Positions 44,175 to 52,284 of a DNA stretch of 64,000 bases are shown in pieces (position 1 is the first letter of the stretch; each line of letters opens with the position of its first letter). Under the pieces are notes generated by a model. The model was not told the DNA's origin. It saw nothing but the letters and a program-made list of their open reading frames with translations, and did no database searches. The stretch is taken from the NCBI GenBank assembly GCA_964598235.1, contig CAZRAY010000002.1, forward strand, positions 1 to 64,000, read 5' to 3'. The translations under genes and the position numbers were made by a program. The DNA comes from UBA652 sp964598235. Lineage in GTDB: Bacteria; Pseudomonadota; Gammaproteobacteria; Nitrosococcales; Methylophagaceae.

Positions 44175-45649
44175 AGGTTTAAATCTTTGTCCTGTGGGAA
44201 TTGTAGAAAAAATCGAGCGCCAGGATAGGCATCATTGCTCGATAATAATTCGATCGTACCATTATGTGCTGCGAGATAATAATTGACGAGTGAAAGTCCT
44301 AAACCTGACCCTTTTATTCCCCAATCTTTTGGTGCTTCTCCCTGGTAAAAATCATCAAAAATAAAGGACTGAATCTCTGCTGAGATACCCGGGCCTTGAT
44401 CTTCTATTGTGAATTGAACGACATTATTTTCTGTTTGTAGACTCAGTCTAATAGTCCCATTAACGGGGGAAAACTTGAGTGCATTAGAGAATAAGTTACT
44501 AATCACTATTTTGAGCTTATTATAATCTGCATACACATAAGTACGGTGGAAATCTTTTTGTATCAAGATATGTCTATTTCGGAGTAATAATTGATATTCA
44601 TTAATAACCCGCTCGATCAATTCATCTAATTCAAATGTGGTTAACTCTAAATCGACTTGTGTTGCGATTGTTTTTTGGTGTTCCAGTAAGTTGTCCACTA
44701 AATTATGAATATTGATATTGCCCATTTTCATTAACTGGATGATTTCTTTCTGTTCTTCGTTTAGTTCTCCGACAACATTTTCTGACAATAAATCTGTTCC
44801 TTCTTTTAGTGTGGCTAAGGGCGTTTTAAGCTCATGGGAAATATTACGGATGAAGTGTTCTTTTTCTTGTGCCAAATGATGGAGTGTTTGGCGGAGAGAT
44901 TCAAGGCGCACACCGAGCTCAGTCAGATCTTTAGGGCCTCCAATCGCGATGGGCGCCTCGAATCCAATTTCACCTAAATTACGAATGGCCGAGCCTATAT
45001 TCTTGATGGGCCGGGTTAAAAAGTGGACAAAGGTTAGCGCGAGCAATAATGCTAAGGGAATACTGGCTAATGCAGAATAAATCAGACGTTTTTGCATGTG
45101 TTTAGAGCGCGTTGCTAAGGAATCTGCCTCCACACCAATTCGTTTTTCACCATCATCTAATAAGGTTCTTGCTTGGGTTGTTAATTGATCAAAAGCGCTG
45201 AGGTCAGATTTGGCGAGCTGGAGTTCGTGCCGTTCAGATTTTGTTAGTATATCTTGATGTAATTGTGCCTCAGTTTCTTCAAGGATTTCTAAACTACCAA
45301 ATAAGCTTGTATCGTGTGTGTAAGCTTGCAGGGAACGAAGCACATCTAAAAATGTGGTTCTATTTTCAAGATAGGAGGCAAATAATTCTGGCTCATCTAA
45401 TACTTGGAACTGTCTAATATTACGTTCCATTGAGATTAGCCGTTCAAGTAATACGCGGCTACTTTCAGTATGTTGCACTGCTTGAAATAAGGTTTGTTGG
45501 CTTTGCTGGGTATATTTCCCTACATCCAATACAGTATAGATGATGACAAATATAAGTGGCACAGTGACAACCAGAAAGCTGGCTAATACCCACTGATAAA
45601 GCGAGCCAATACTAAATGTTTTATTTTGTAGGATGTCGTTTTGAGTCAC
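44171..45649 (-). CDS. glrK: sensor histidine kinase (GlrK/QseE-like)
   Basis: Membrane kinase of 492 residues with two transmembrane segments (about 19-42 and 189-210) flanking a periplasmic helical sensor domain, a HAMP linker (TRPIKNIGSAIRNL), HisKA with phospho-accepting His272 (NISHELKTPLATLKEGTDL) and HATPase motifs (NLFSNALKFSP; DQGPGIS; GSGLGLSLV). First gene of the leftward operon with the lipoprotein and regulator. The GlrK call follows from operon order. Confidence 0.85.
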   Translation of the reverse strand: MTQNDILQNKTFSIGSLYQWVLASFLVVTVPLIFVIIYTVLDVGKYTQQSQQTLFQAVQHTESSRVLLERLISMERNIRQFQVLDEPELFASYLENRTTFLDVLRSLQAYTHDTSLFGSLEILEETEAQLHQDILTKSERHELQLAKSDLSAFDQLTTQARTLLDDGEKRIGVEADSLATRSKHMQKRLIYSALASIPLALLLALTFVHFLTRPIKNIGSAIRNLGEIGFEAPIAIGGPKDLTELGVRLESLRQTLHHLAQEKEHFIRNISHELKTPLATLKEGTDLLSENVVGELNEEQKEIIQLMKMGNINIHNLVDNLLEHQKTIATQVDLELTTFELDELIERVINEYQLLLRNRHILIQKDFHRTYVYADYNKLKIVISNLFSNALKFSPVNGTIRLSLQTENNVVQFTIEDQGPGISAEIQSFIFDDFYQGEAPKDWGIKGSGLGLSLVNYYLAAHNGTIELLSSNDAYPGARFFLQFPQDKDLNL

Positions 45650-45829
45650 AATTTAAATTATATAATAAAGAACGTATTTTAACTTAGACACGGTAATACA
45701 CAGTGAGATAAAAATAATAAACTCATCATACTATTTTGGCTGCAAGCGCGTAGTATTAATGGAAAAATAATTATTTATTTATCCCGAGTTCAGGTTATTC
45801 AGGTCGATACGAGCGCGATGAAAAGGAAT

Positions 45830-45850
45830 ATGGACGACAAAAATGATTAA
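45830..45850 (+). other. six-codon leader ORF overlapping the gspF-like start
   Basis: ATG 45830 with a strong ribosome site (AAAAGGA 45821-45827) opens a six-codon frame (MDDKND) that ends at TAA 45848-45850, overlapping ATG 45843 of the next gene. The gspF-like gene lacks its own well-placed ribosome site, so coupling is plausible but unproven. Confidence 0.3.
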
Positions 45851-46814
45851 CAATGCCGCGCAGGCTGATCTTTATTTTCAGCTGGCGCGTTTATATTCGG
45901 CTGGCTTCCCCGCGCAGCAAGCATTCGATTTATTGGATAGAAGCAATGAACTCGATAGCCAAATGAGTCGTATGCAACATTATTTGAAATCAGGCCGCTC
46001 AATTTCTGCATCAGGTCGGCAGGCAGGGCTGTTTAAGCCTTTTGATGAAGCCCTGCTAAATGCGGGTGAGGTCAGTGGCAATCTCGGACATATTTATCAG
46101 CAATTAGCAGATTATTACGGTAAAAAAGCCAGCCGTGCAAGGCAAATAAAATCCAGACTTGCTTTGCCAACGATAGTCGTGGTGCTGGCTATTTTTATCC
46201 AGCCTTTACCGAGTTTAATCGCTGATAAAATAAGTGGCTTAGATTATCTGCTCATGACGGTGGGCACTTTATTTAAACTAATGCTACTAATCTATATTGG
46301 ATTGAATATCATCACCTGGCTCACAACGGGGCCGTTAAAGTTTTTGGGCCTAGGGCAATGGGTGTATCGATTGCAACTCACCCTACCGATTATCTCTGAT
46401 TGGATTAGAAACCGGCAAATTAATGGCTTTTATTATAGCTTAGGCTTAATGTTATCAGCAGGGCTGCCCGCTTTGGATGCGGCAACGAAGGCGATAGCTA
46501 CGATTAAAAATCCATTGTTTAGAAACCAATTCAAGACCGTGATTCCAGCCATCTCAGATGGACAAAGCATTGCATCCGCATTGAGGGGAACGCAGGTAAT
46601 GAATCGTGAAATGATGGGGGTGATATCAGTGGGTGAACAAAGTGGAAAACTGGCTGAGGCAATATTACATCACACGGATCTTGTTTCAGAGAAGCATAGC
46701 TCAGAGGAAGCATTTTGGGCAGAATGGATCCCGAGATTAATTTATTTTATGATTGTGATTCAATTTGCGATAGCGATTATTCAGAGTAATCCTTTTGCCC
46801 CTGTTGCAATGTAA
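45843..46814 (+). CDS. GspF/PilC-like type II secretion F-domain protein
   Basis: Integral membrane protein of 323 residues with two T2SSF-like modules. Hydrophobic segments are near 107-126, 132-158 and 297-313. The first module shows LARLYSAGFPAQQAFDLLD and LLNAGEVSGNLGHIYQQLADYY; the second YYSLGLMLSAGLPALDAATKAI and MISVGEQSGKLAEAI. Shorter than PilC/GspF (about 400). No pilus or secretion ATPase gene is in the window, so it is an orphan. It is divergent from glrK. Confidence 0.82.
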   Translation: MINNAAQADLYFQLARLYSAGFPAQQAFDLLDRSNELDSQMSRMQHYLKSGRSISASGRQAGLFKPFDEALLNAGEVSGNLGHIYQQLADYYGKKASRARQIKSRLALPTIVVVLAIFIQPLPSLIADKISGLDYLLMTVGTLFKLMLLIYIGLNIITWLTTGPLKFLGLGQWVYRLQLTLPIISDWIRNRQINGFYYSLGLMLSAGLPALDAATKAIATIKNPLFRNQFKTVIPAISDGQSIASALRGTQVMNREMMGVISVGEQSGKLAEAILHHTDLVSEKHSSEEAFWAEWIPRLIYFMIVIQFAIAIIQSNPFAPVAM

Positions 46815-46827
46815 AAAGTGTAAGCAA

Positions 46828-47613
46828 TTATCCGGTATGGAGTGTGCTTAACATCTCTTCTTGGAGCCAAGATTGTAGGAAGCTAACGGCTTGCATAGGG
46901 GTGTCTATTTCGCTAAAAAAATCTAATAATTTTTCGCAGAGTTCAGAAAAATTGGCACCTTGTAATACCAAAATTAACATGGTTTTTTCTGCTTCGGCAA
47001 GCGGCCGATAATGACTGACTAACCCTTTGTTTCGCCAGAGCACCCAAGTGGTGGGTGAGGGGGATAATATGGCTTCAGGTGGTGGATTGTCATTAGAGAG
47101 CGCTTTCCAGATTTCGAAACTATTCATGTTGAGTGATAATAATTGAACGGAAGGTTGAAAACCTAATTGTAATGTCGCCCAGGATTCAGGTGCTAATGCG
47201 GCTAAATCATCAAGGCTCGCCCAGCCACTATCTGCCGCATCGAAGCTATTGGCAAAGGCAGATTCAATGGTGGCAATTTCATGGAGAATGGGGAATTGGT
47301 TAAACGGGAATTCTTCCTGTAATAGCTGGGGAATATGGGTGCTGTAATAGCGTAAACTGGTTTCGGCAGAAGGATATTTCTCAATATGGCGATCCATTAA
47401 CTGATCGAATTGTGTATCGCCTAAATAAGTATGCAATTTTTCATAATCGGTCGTGATGGCTTCTTTTAATCTGAGTTTATAGCCCGTTGCGTAAATACTG
47501 AGTCGTCCAGCCGCTGATAAAACCGAGGTGGATTCGACATTGTCTTCTATCGTAGAAGGGCGGCCTAATATATAGTGTAGAAACTGCCTTTGTAAGTGAT
47601 GCAATTCAGACAT
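46828..47613 (-). CDS. bufC: BufC-type DUF2063 partner protein
   Basis: Protein of 261 residues with the DUF2063 N-terminal domain (LHHLQRQFLHYILGR; RLSIYATGYKLRLKEAI; YEKLHTYLGDTQFDQL; YPSAETSLRYYSTHIPQLLQEE). These proteins act with DUF692 (MNIO) oxidases, binding the RiPP precursor and delivering it to the enzyme. I use ATG 47613, giving MSELHHLQRQ; a frame open further upstream would add six residues. The start shares one base with the bufB stop (TGATG), so translation is coupled. Confidence 0.88.
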   Translation of the reverse strand: MSELHHLQRQFLHYILGRPSTIEDNVESTSVLSAAGRLSIYATGYKLRLKEAITTDYEKLHTYLGDTQFDQLMDRHIEKYPSAETSLRYYSTHIPQLLQEEFPFNQFPILHEIATIESAFANSFDAADSGWASLDDLAALAPESWATLQLGFQPSVQLLSLNMNSFEIWKALSNDNPPPEAILSPSPTTWVLWRNKGLVSHYRPLAEAEKTMLILVLQGANFSELCEKLLDFFSEIDTPMQAVSFLQSWLQEEMLSTLHTG

Positions 47614-48482
47614 CAGGCAACACCTTGCCACGTTGATGTAGGGTTGATTTGTAATTGTTGCTTGCTTAAGGTTTGCTGAGCGATCGATTCAGCGATGCTG
47701 AGTTCTTTTCTGAGTTCAGGAAATGCGGGAATATTGTCATCACGTTCAATCATCGTGCTCACGGCGCCAAAACGTTGTAGCGCAGTTTTATATAACGCCC
47801 AAACCGGGTCACACACATCATGATCATGGGTATCAATAATCATGTCGCCATTATAACTATGGCCTGCGAGGTGGAATTGCATGACACGATCGTTATCAAT
47901 GCCATTAATATAATCTTGAGGCTCAAAATGATGATTATTGGCGCTGACAAAAATATTATTAATATCTAATAAAATAAAACAGTCTGCGCGTTTGGCAATT
48001 TCGTTTACAAACTCCCATTCAGGCATATCAGAATGATGATAGGTGACATAACTAGAGAGGTTCTCGATCAGCATTTGTCGGCCCAAGAAGTCTTGAACTT
48101 GTTGAATCCGATCAACAATATGGTTTATCGTTGCTTCATTATAGGGTAGGGGCAATAAATCGTGGCTGTTCGTGTGATCAACACTGGTCCAACACAAATG
48201 ATCTGAAATCCAGTGTGGTTCCACCCGTGAGATAAGGTGTTTTAGCTTTTCTAAATAGCGTGTGTTGAGTGGGTCAGTTGTACCGATAGACATCGATACA
48301 CCGTGCATCACCATTGGATAATCGGCCCGTATTTTATCGAGGTTAGCCAGCGGCTTGCCACCTGGTACCATATAATTTTCAGAAATAATCTCAAACCAAT
48401 CCACTTGTGGTTTGTGTTCGATAACGTGTTGATAATGTTCTGTTCGTAAACCTAAACCGAAACCTAAAAAGGGGCGTGGCAT
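47613..48482 (-). CDS. bufB: BufB-type multinuclear non-haem iron oxidase (DUF692)
   Basis: TIM-barrel metalloenzyme of the MNIO family that oxidatively modifies cysteines of bufferin precursors. The 289 residues show the expected metal-ligand motifs: VMHGVSMS (His60), a Glu in MLIENLSSYV, DINN, the FHLAGH His pair, DTHDHDV, and MIERDDNIP. AGGAA lies before the ATG. It is flanked by bufA and bufC genes in the standard order. The modification chemistry here is inferred from characterised bufferins. Confidence 0.93.
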   Translation of the reverse strand: MPRPFLGFGLGLRTEHYQHVIEHKPQVDWFEIISENYMVPGGKPLANLDKIRADYPMVMHGVSMSIGTTDPLNTRYLEKLKHLISRVEPHWISDHLCWTSVDHTNSHDLLPLPYNEATINHIVDRIQQVQDFLGRQMLIENLSSYVTYHHSDMPEWEFVNEIAKRADCFILLDINNIFVSANNHHFEPQDYINGIDNDRVMQFHLAGHSYNGDMIIDTHDHDVCDPVWALYKTALQRFGAVSTMIERDDNIPAFPELRKELSIAESIAQQTLSKQQLQINPTSTWQGVA

Positions 48483-48518
48483 GCAGGGTTCCTGATTGAT
48501 TGGATGTTGTTAGAATAA

Positions 48519-48561
48519 ATTATCACCGTACCTCTCGGTTAAGTAAAGATACGGTGATAAT
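48519..48561 (-). promoter_or_regulatory. 12-bp hairpin between bufA and bufB
   Basis: A perfect inverted repeat ATTATCACCGTA / TACGGTGATAAT (48519-48530 with 48550-48561), loop 19 bases, sits in the 89-base gap between a precursor gene and bufB. On the transcribed strand it is not followed by a T-run, so it is more likely a processing, stability or attenuation hairpin that sets precursor-to-enzyme ratio than a full terminator. Confidence 0.5.
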
Positions 48562-48571
48562 GTTTTAGCTG

Positions 48572-48832
48572 TTATTTAGTGACTTCGCCACCCACATGGT
48601 CACATGCTTCTGCAGACATCAATACATAACCTTGGCCTTTGCATGATGCTTGGCCTTTACAGGAATTGCTAGCACCTGCACAGTCATTATGACCGCCACA
48701 TTTATTGACGCCAGAACAGTGTACGAGTTCTGCACTTGAAGATTCTGCAGCCGTTGATGCGCCTGAAAAGCCAATGAGGCTAGCCGCTGCAATTGCCATA
48801 GCAATGCCTGGTTTCTTTTGAATAACGTTCAT
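48572..48832 (-). CDS. bufA2: bufferin-type precursor peptide (copy 1)
   Basis: Precursor of 86 residues with a signal peptide (hydrophobic 10-28, cleavage likely near STAAES) and a Cys-rich core: VHCSGVNKCGGHNDC, SNSCKGQASCKGQGY and EACDHVGG, six cysteines. The pattern fits BufA2 bufferins, periplasmic RiPP copper-binding peptides. AGGAG precedes the ATG. It lies directly upstream of bufB and 164 bases downstream of a paralogue. Confidence 0.85.
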   Translation of the reverse strand: MNVIQKKPGIAMAIAAASLIGFSGASTAAESSSAELVHCSGVNKCGGHNDCAGASNSCKGQASCKGQGYVLMSAEACDHVGGEVTK

Positions 48833-48996
48833 TTTAAGTACTCCTAATTTAGATTCGGAAATTAATATTTAGCTATTATTGAATTTATCACGCTCTCCAA
48901 TAGATAAACCGCGTAGCTGGAAATATAGACGGCTTCTTTTCTAGAAAGTTACAAGAAAAATTGTAATTTGGAATAAATCCTAGTTTTTAGGGTTAT

Positions 48997-49257
48997 TTAT
49001 CCTACCGTGCCGCCCAAATGATCACAAGATGCTGCAGGCATCGTAACAAAGCCTTTACCCTCGCATGATGCTTGGCCTTTACAGGCATTGTCAGCAGATT
49101 TACAATCGTTATGACCACCACATTTATTCACACCATAACAATGCACAGATGATTCTGCGCTGGTCGATGCGGTATTATATCCGTTGCCAGCACACCCCAT
49201 TAAGCTTGCCGCCGCCATTGCCAGTGCAAGGCCTGATGTTTTTTGTATTACATTCAT
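48997..49257 (-). CDS. bufA2: bufferin-type precursor peptide (copy 2, lipobox-like)
   Basis: Paralogue of the downstream precursor, 86 residues, sharing MNVIQK, YGVNKCGGHNDC and ACKGQASC. It has the same six core cysteines plus an extra Cys at the end of the signal (SLMGCAGN), which resembles a lipobox, so the peptide may be lipid-anchored; this is inference. The start is ATG 49257 with GGAG 7 bases upstream; a TTG at 49269 falls within that ribosome site and is rejected. Confidence 0.82.
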   Translation of the reverse strand: MNVIQKTSGLALAMAAASLMGCAGNGYNTASTSAESSVHCYGVNKCGGHNDCKSADNACKGQASCEGKGFVTMPAASCDHLGGTVG

Positions 49258-49402
49258 AAAATACTCCAAATAGATTAACTAAAGATATAGCAGCCAGAGA
49301 AAAATGAAAGTTCAAACTGCCGCCATGGATACTAAGACGCTTTAAACTTAGGGAAATTACAAAATACGTTTAATATAGGAAAGCATCATAATGTTGGGGC
49401 AT

Positions 49403-49431
49403 AAAAAAACCCGCGAATAGCGGGTTTTTTT
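49403..49431. terminator. bidirectional terminator between rpmG and the buf cluster
   Basis: Perfect hairpin CCCGC / GCGGG with a GAATA loop, flanked by A7 on the left and T7 on the right (49403-49414 with 49420-49431). Read leftward it ends rpmBG, lying 21 bases after the rpmG stop, and separates it from the bufferin promoter. Confidence 0.9.
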
Positions 49432-49451
49432 AATTCAATAACCGATATCGA

Positions 49452-49607
49452 TTATTTGATTTTTGATTCTTTATACATCACGTGTTTGCGAACAACGGGA
49501 TCGAACTTTTTCATTTCCAGTTTTTCAGGCATGGTACGTTTGTTTTTAGTTGTTGTGTAATAGTGGCCTGTGCCTTCAGAAGAAACTAATTTAATTTTTT
49601 CACGCAT
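49452..49607 (-). CDS. rpmG: 50S ribosomal protein L33
   Basis: Ribosomal protein of 51 residues: MREKIKLVSSEGTGHYYTT, followed by KNKRTMPEKLEMKKFDPVV and the basic C-terminus ending SKIK. This is the zinc-independent C(-) form, having no CxxC pairs. It lies 12 bases after rpmB, the usual rpmB-rpmG operon. Its start follows the ribosome site AGGAGC. Confidence 0.95.
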   Translation of the reverse strand: MREKIKLVSSEGTGHYYTTTKNKRTMPEKLEMKKFDPVVRKHVMYKESKIK

Positions 49608-49619
49608 GATTTATGCTCC

Positions 49620-49856
49620 TTACACTTTTTCGCCGCGAGCGCGGAGTTCGGTTAAAATGGTGTCAATGCCTTTTTTATCGATAATGCGTAGGCCATGATT
49701 GCTAACACGCAATTTGATAAAACGGTTTTCTGATTCAACCCAAAAACGGTGTGAATGAAGGTTTGGCAGAAAACGACGGCGGGTTTTGTTATGGGCATGA
49801 GATACATTGTTCCCAGCCATAGGGCCTTTACCCGTTACTTGACATACTCTAGACAT
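49620..49856 (-). CDS. rpmB: 50S ribosomal protein L28
   Basis: Ribosomal protein of 78 residues, beginning MSRVCQVTGKGPMAGNNVSH and containing HNKTRRRFLPNLHSHRFW. The upstream open frame adds 24 non-homologous residues, so ATG 49856, preceded by AGGAGC, is the start. First gene of the rpmBG operon. Confidence 0.96.
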   Translation of the reverse strand: MSRVCQVTGKGPMAGNNVSHAHNKTRRRFLPNLHSHRFWVESENRFIKLRVSNHGLRIIDKKGIDTILTELRARGEKV

Positions 49857-49967
49857 TTCGAAAATGCTCCTGAAAATCTGTTTTGTTTTAGGACTGTAAA
49901 GCCCCACTAAATCTGTAAAGCCCGCCATTATGCCACAGTCTTATTGTGATGTGTAGTATAAAAGTGA

Positions 49968-50444
49968 TTAGCTTTCTTTCAAGCCCATATTATAGAGTTT
50001 TTCTTTCAGTAATTCTATATTGAGATCGCCTATTTTGCGCATTAGAATTTCACCCGTGGGGGAAATAAGAAAATGCGTTGGGGTAACTCGGACCTGGTTA
50101 AATGCAGTGGCGACATCACCTGTTTTATCCCAAATAATAGGATAAGGTAATTGCTTGCGCGCACGCATGGCTTGGAGCTGAGCAGGTGTGTCGTGCGCGA
50201 GTGCGATTGCGAGAAAGCGCAGACCTTGGGATGCAAATGTATCGTGTAAAGCAATAAGGTCAGGGATTTCTTGAATGCAACCCGGGCAATCAGTTGCCCA
50301 GAATATAACGAGCAAGGGGGTATCTTGATTTTGGGTGACTTGATGCTGTACGCCGTCAATGTCGTTCAGCGTTAGGTTGGGGGCTTGTGGGTTGGAACAA
50401 GCACTTAATAATAAGAACGCAAGGCTGAATAGAGAATATTTCAT
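49968..50444 (-). CDS. TlpA-like thioredoxin lipoprotein
   Basis: Extracytoplasmic thiol-disulfide protein of 158 residues. Signal peptide with lipobox LSAC (Cys16) and a thioredoxin fold with WATDCPGC (Cys53/Cys56) and the cis-Pro motif VRVTPTHFLISP. Likely a reductant or haem/copper-maturation thioredoxin of the TlpA/ResA group. I use ATG 50444, six bases after the acetolactate synthase stop; an upstream ATG would remove the signal peptide from the N-terminus. The two genes form an operon. Confidence 0.85.
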   Translation of the reverse strand: MKYSLFSLAFLLLSACSNPQAPNLTLNDIDGVQHQVTQNQDTPLLVIFWATDCPGCIQEIPDLIALHDTFASQGLRFLAIALAHDTPAQLQAMRARKQLPYPIIWDKTGDVATAFNQVRVTPTHFLISPTGEILMRKIGDLNIELLKEKLYNMGLKES

Positions 50445-50449
50445 GGCAT

Positions 50450-52087
50450 TTAAATGGGGCAGGTAAGTTGACCCAAACTTTCCGTTAGTTTTAAGTTTTC
50501 GCGATAGTCTACAGGACAATCAATAATGGTGACGGTGTCTTGCGCTAAGGCATGCGTTAATGCGGGCATGAGTTGTTCTGTGGATTCAATTCTAACGCCC
50601 GTGGCGCCAAAAGATTGTGCATATTGCACAAAATCAGGGTTATTAAATTTGATATGGCTGCTGCGGCCAAATTGATTTTGTTGCTTCCATTCAATTAGGC
50701 CATAACTGGCATCATTCCACACTAATATGACGATAGCAATATTGAGGCGCATAGCGGTTTCTATTTCTTGGGAATTCATTAAGAAGCCTGCATCGCCGGT
50801 TACGGCCACCACTTTGCGTTCAGGATAAGCGAGCTTAGCGGCAATCGCGCCCGGTACGGCAATCCCCATACTGGCGAAGCCATTAGAGATGATACATGTG
50901 TTTGGATATTCACAGCGGAACATGCGCGCCATCCACATTTTATGCGCGCCGACGTCACAGATCACAATATCCTCTAGATCCATCGCGGTGCGGAGATCCC
51001 AAATTATTTTCTGCGGTTTAACTGGGAATTCAACATCATCTCGATACTGGTTCATTTCATTGATTAAGCCATTTCGCAAGGTCCGCATGGCTTTGCCTTG
51101 ATGTGGCGTGGTTAAATCAGCCAGCTGGTTAAGACTGTGATTAATATTGCCGATAACGCTTAGTGCAGGCGTGTAATGTGCATCCACTTCAGCATGGTTG
51201 GCATCGATATGGATCAATGTGCGATCGCGCGAGGGATGCCATAAATGGGGGTGATATTCGACCATGTCATAGCCAATACAGATGATGACATCGGCACTCG
51301 CAAAACCGCAGTTCGCATAATCATTGGCTTGCAAACCCACGCTGCCCAGCGCCATAGGATGGCGGAATGGAATAATGCCTTTTGCCATAAAGGTATTGGC
51401 GACAGGGATATTTGATTTTTCTGCAAAATCAGCCAAGGCATCAGCCGCATCGGCTCGCACAATCCCATTGCCCGCTAAAATAATGGGGTTTTCCGCTTGG
51501 GAGATGAGTTGTGCGGCCTGCTTTAACTGTGCCATCGCAGGTTCAGAGGCTAAGGCAGAATTGACGCGTAATGGCATGTCATTTTCAGTGACGGCCATCT
51601 CCGCAATATTTTCAGGAAACTCAATAAAGCAAGCCCCTGTTTTTTCTGTCTGCGCGACATTAAAGGCTTTGCTCACAATTTCAGGAATGGTTTCTGGGCT
51701 AAGAATGCGAGTGGCATATTTGGTAATAGGTTGAAACATCGCTTCTAAATCTAATACTTGATGCGATTCTTTATGCAGACGGTGGGTGGAGGCTTGGCCT
51801 GCAATGGCAACGAGAGGCGCATTATCCATATTGGCATCGGCAACACCTGTAATGAGATTAGTCGCGCCTGGCCCAAGGGTGGCTAGGCATACGCCCGCTT
51901 TGCCTGTGAGCCGACCATACACATCGGCCATAAAGGCTGCGCCTTGCTCGTGGCGAGTGGTGATAAATTCAATTTTGGAATCTAATAAGGCATCCATGAC
52001 ATCGAGGTTCTCTTCACCCGGAATACCGAAGATATATTGCACACCTTCATTTTCAAGGCATTGGATAAAGAGTTGGGATGCGTTCAT
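50450..52087 (-). CDS. acetolactate synthase-type ThDP enzyme (AlsS-like)
   Basis: ThDP-dependent enzyme of 545 residues that condenses pyruvate to 2-acetolactate. N-terminal active Glu47 (TTRHEQGAAFMADVYGR), ThDP/Mg motif GDAGFLMNSQEIETAMRLN, and a C-terminal VRIES and IDCPVDY like catabolic AlsS/BudB. No regulatory small subunit gene is nearby, which also argues for the catabolic type over the biosynthetic IlvB. The usual partner acetolactate decarboxylase is not in the window, so a role in acetoin synthesis is unproven. Confidence 0.82.
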   Translation of the reverse strand: MNASQLFIQCLENEGVQYIFGIPGEENLDVMDALLDSKIEFITTRHEQGAAFMADVYGRLTGKAGVCLATLGPGATNLITGVADANMDNAPLVAIAGQASTHRLHKESHQVLDLEAMFQPITKYATRILSPETIPEIVSKAFNVAQTEKTGACFIEFPENIAEMAVTENDMPLRVNSALASEPAMAQLKQAAQLISQAENPIILAGNGIVRADAADALADFAEKSNIPVANTFMAKGIIPFRHPMALGSVGLQANDYANCGFASADVIICIGYDMVEYHPHLWHPSRDRTLIHIDANHAEVDAHYTPALSVIGNINHSLNQLADLTTPHQGKAMRTLRNGLINEMNQYRDDVEFPVKPQKIIWDLRTAMDLEDIVICDVGAHKMWMARMFRCEYPNTCIISNGFASMGIAVPGAIAAKLAYPERKVVAVTGDAGFLMNSQEIETAMRLNIAIVILVWNDASYGLIEWKQQNQFGRSSHIKFNNPDFVQYAQSFGATGVRIESTEQLMPALTHALAQDTVTIIDCPVDYRENLKLTESLGQLTCPI

Positions 52088-52210
52088 ACGTCAATTATTC
52101 TCAAAAATATAGATATACAAATAGACTAACAGAATTACTCAGGGTTACAGAATAATTTGATTTATTTCAAGTGTTAAAGCCGTTTTTAATATTGGCTTGT
52201 TTTTTGTTAT

Positions 52211-52241
52211 TTGCCTTCGTGAAGGGGGGGGGGGCTATACT
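52211..52241 (+). promoter_or_regulatory. poly-G promoter, likely phase-variable
   Basis: TTGCCT (52211-52216) and TATACT (52236-52241) are 19 bp apart, and 11 of those bases are an uninterrupted G tract (52224-52234). Loss of two G would give the optimal 17-bp spacing. The predicted transcript starts near 52248 and reaches GGAGAG and the ATG at 52285. This is the architecture of slipped-strand phase-variable promoters. The G count on other isolates is unknown. Confidence 0.55.
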
Positions 52242-52284
52242 TCGGTTGATATTCTATTTTTTTAGTGAATTTGGAGAGCGGTGT

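Noticed and set aside
45730..45760. TTTTGGCTGCAAGCGCG near glrK as a sigma-54 promoter
   Set aside because: The GG and GC dinucleotides are 10 bases apart, not the 12 required for a -24/-12 promoter.
45650..45842. GlmY-type small RNA upstream of glrK as in E. coli
   Set aside because: The 193-base gap shows no matching stem-loops or terminator on the leftward strand.
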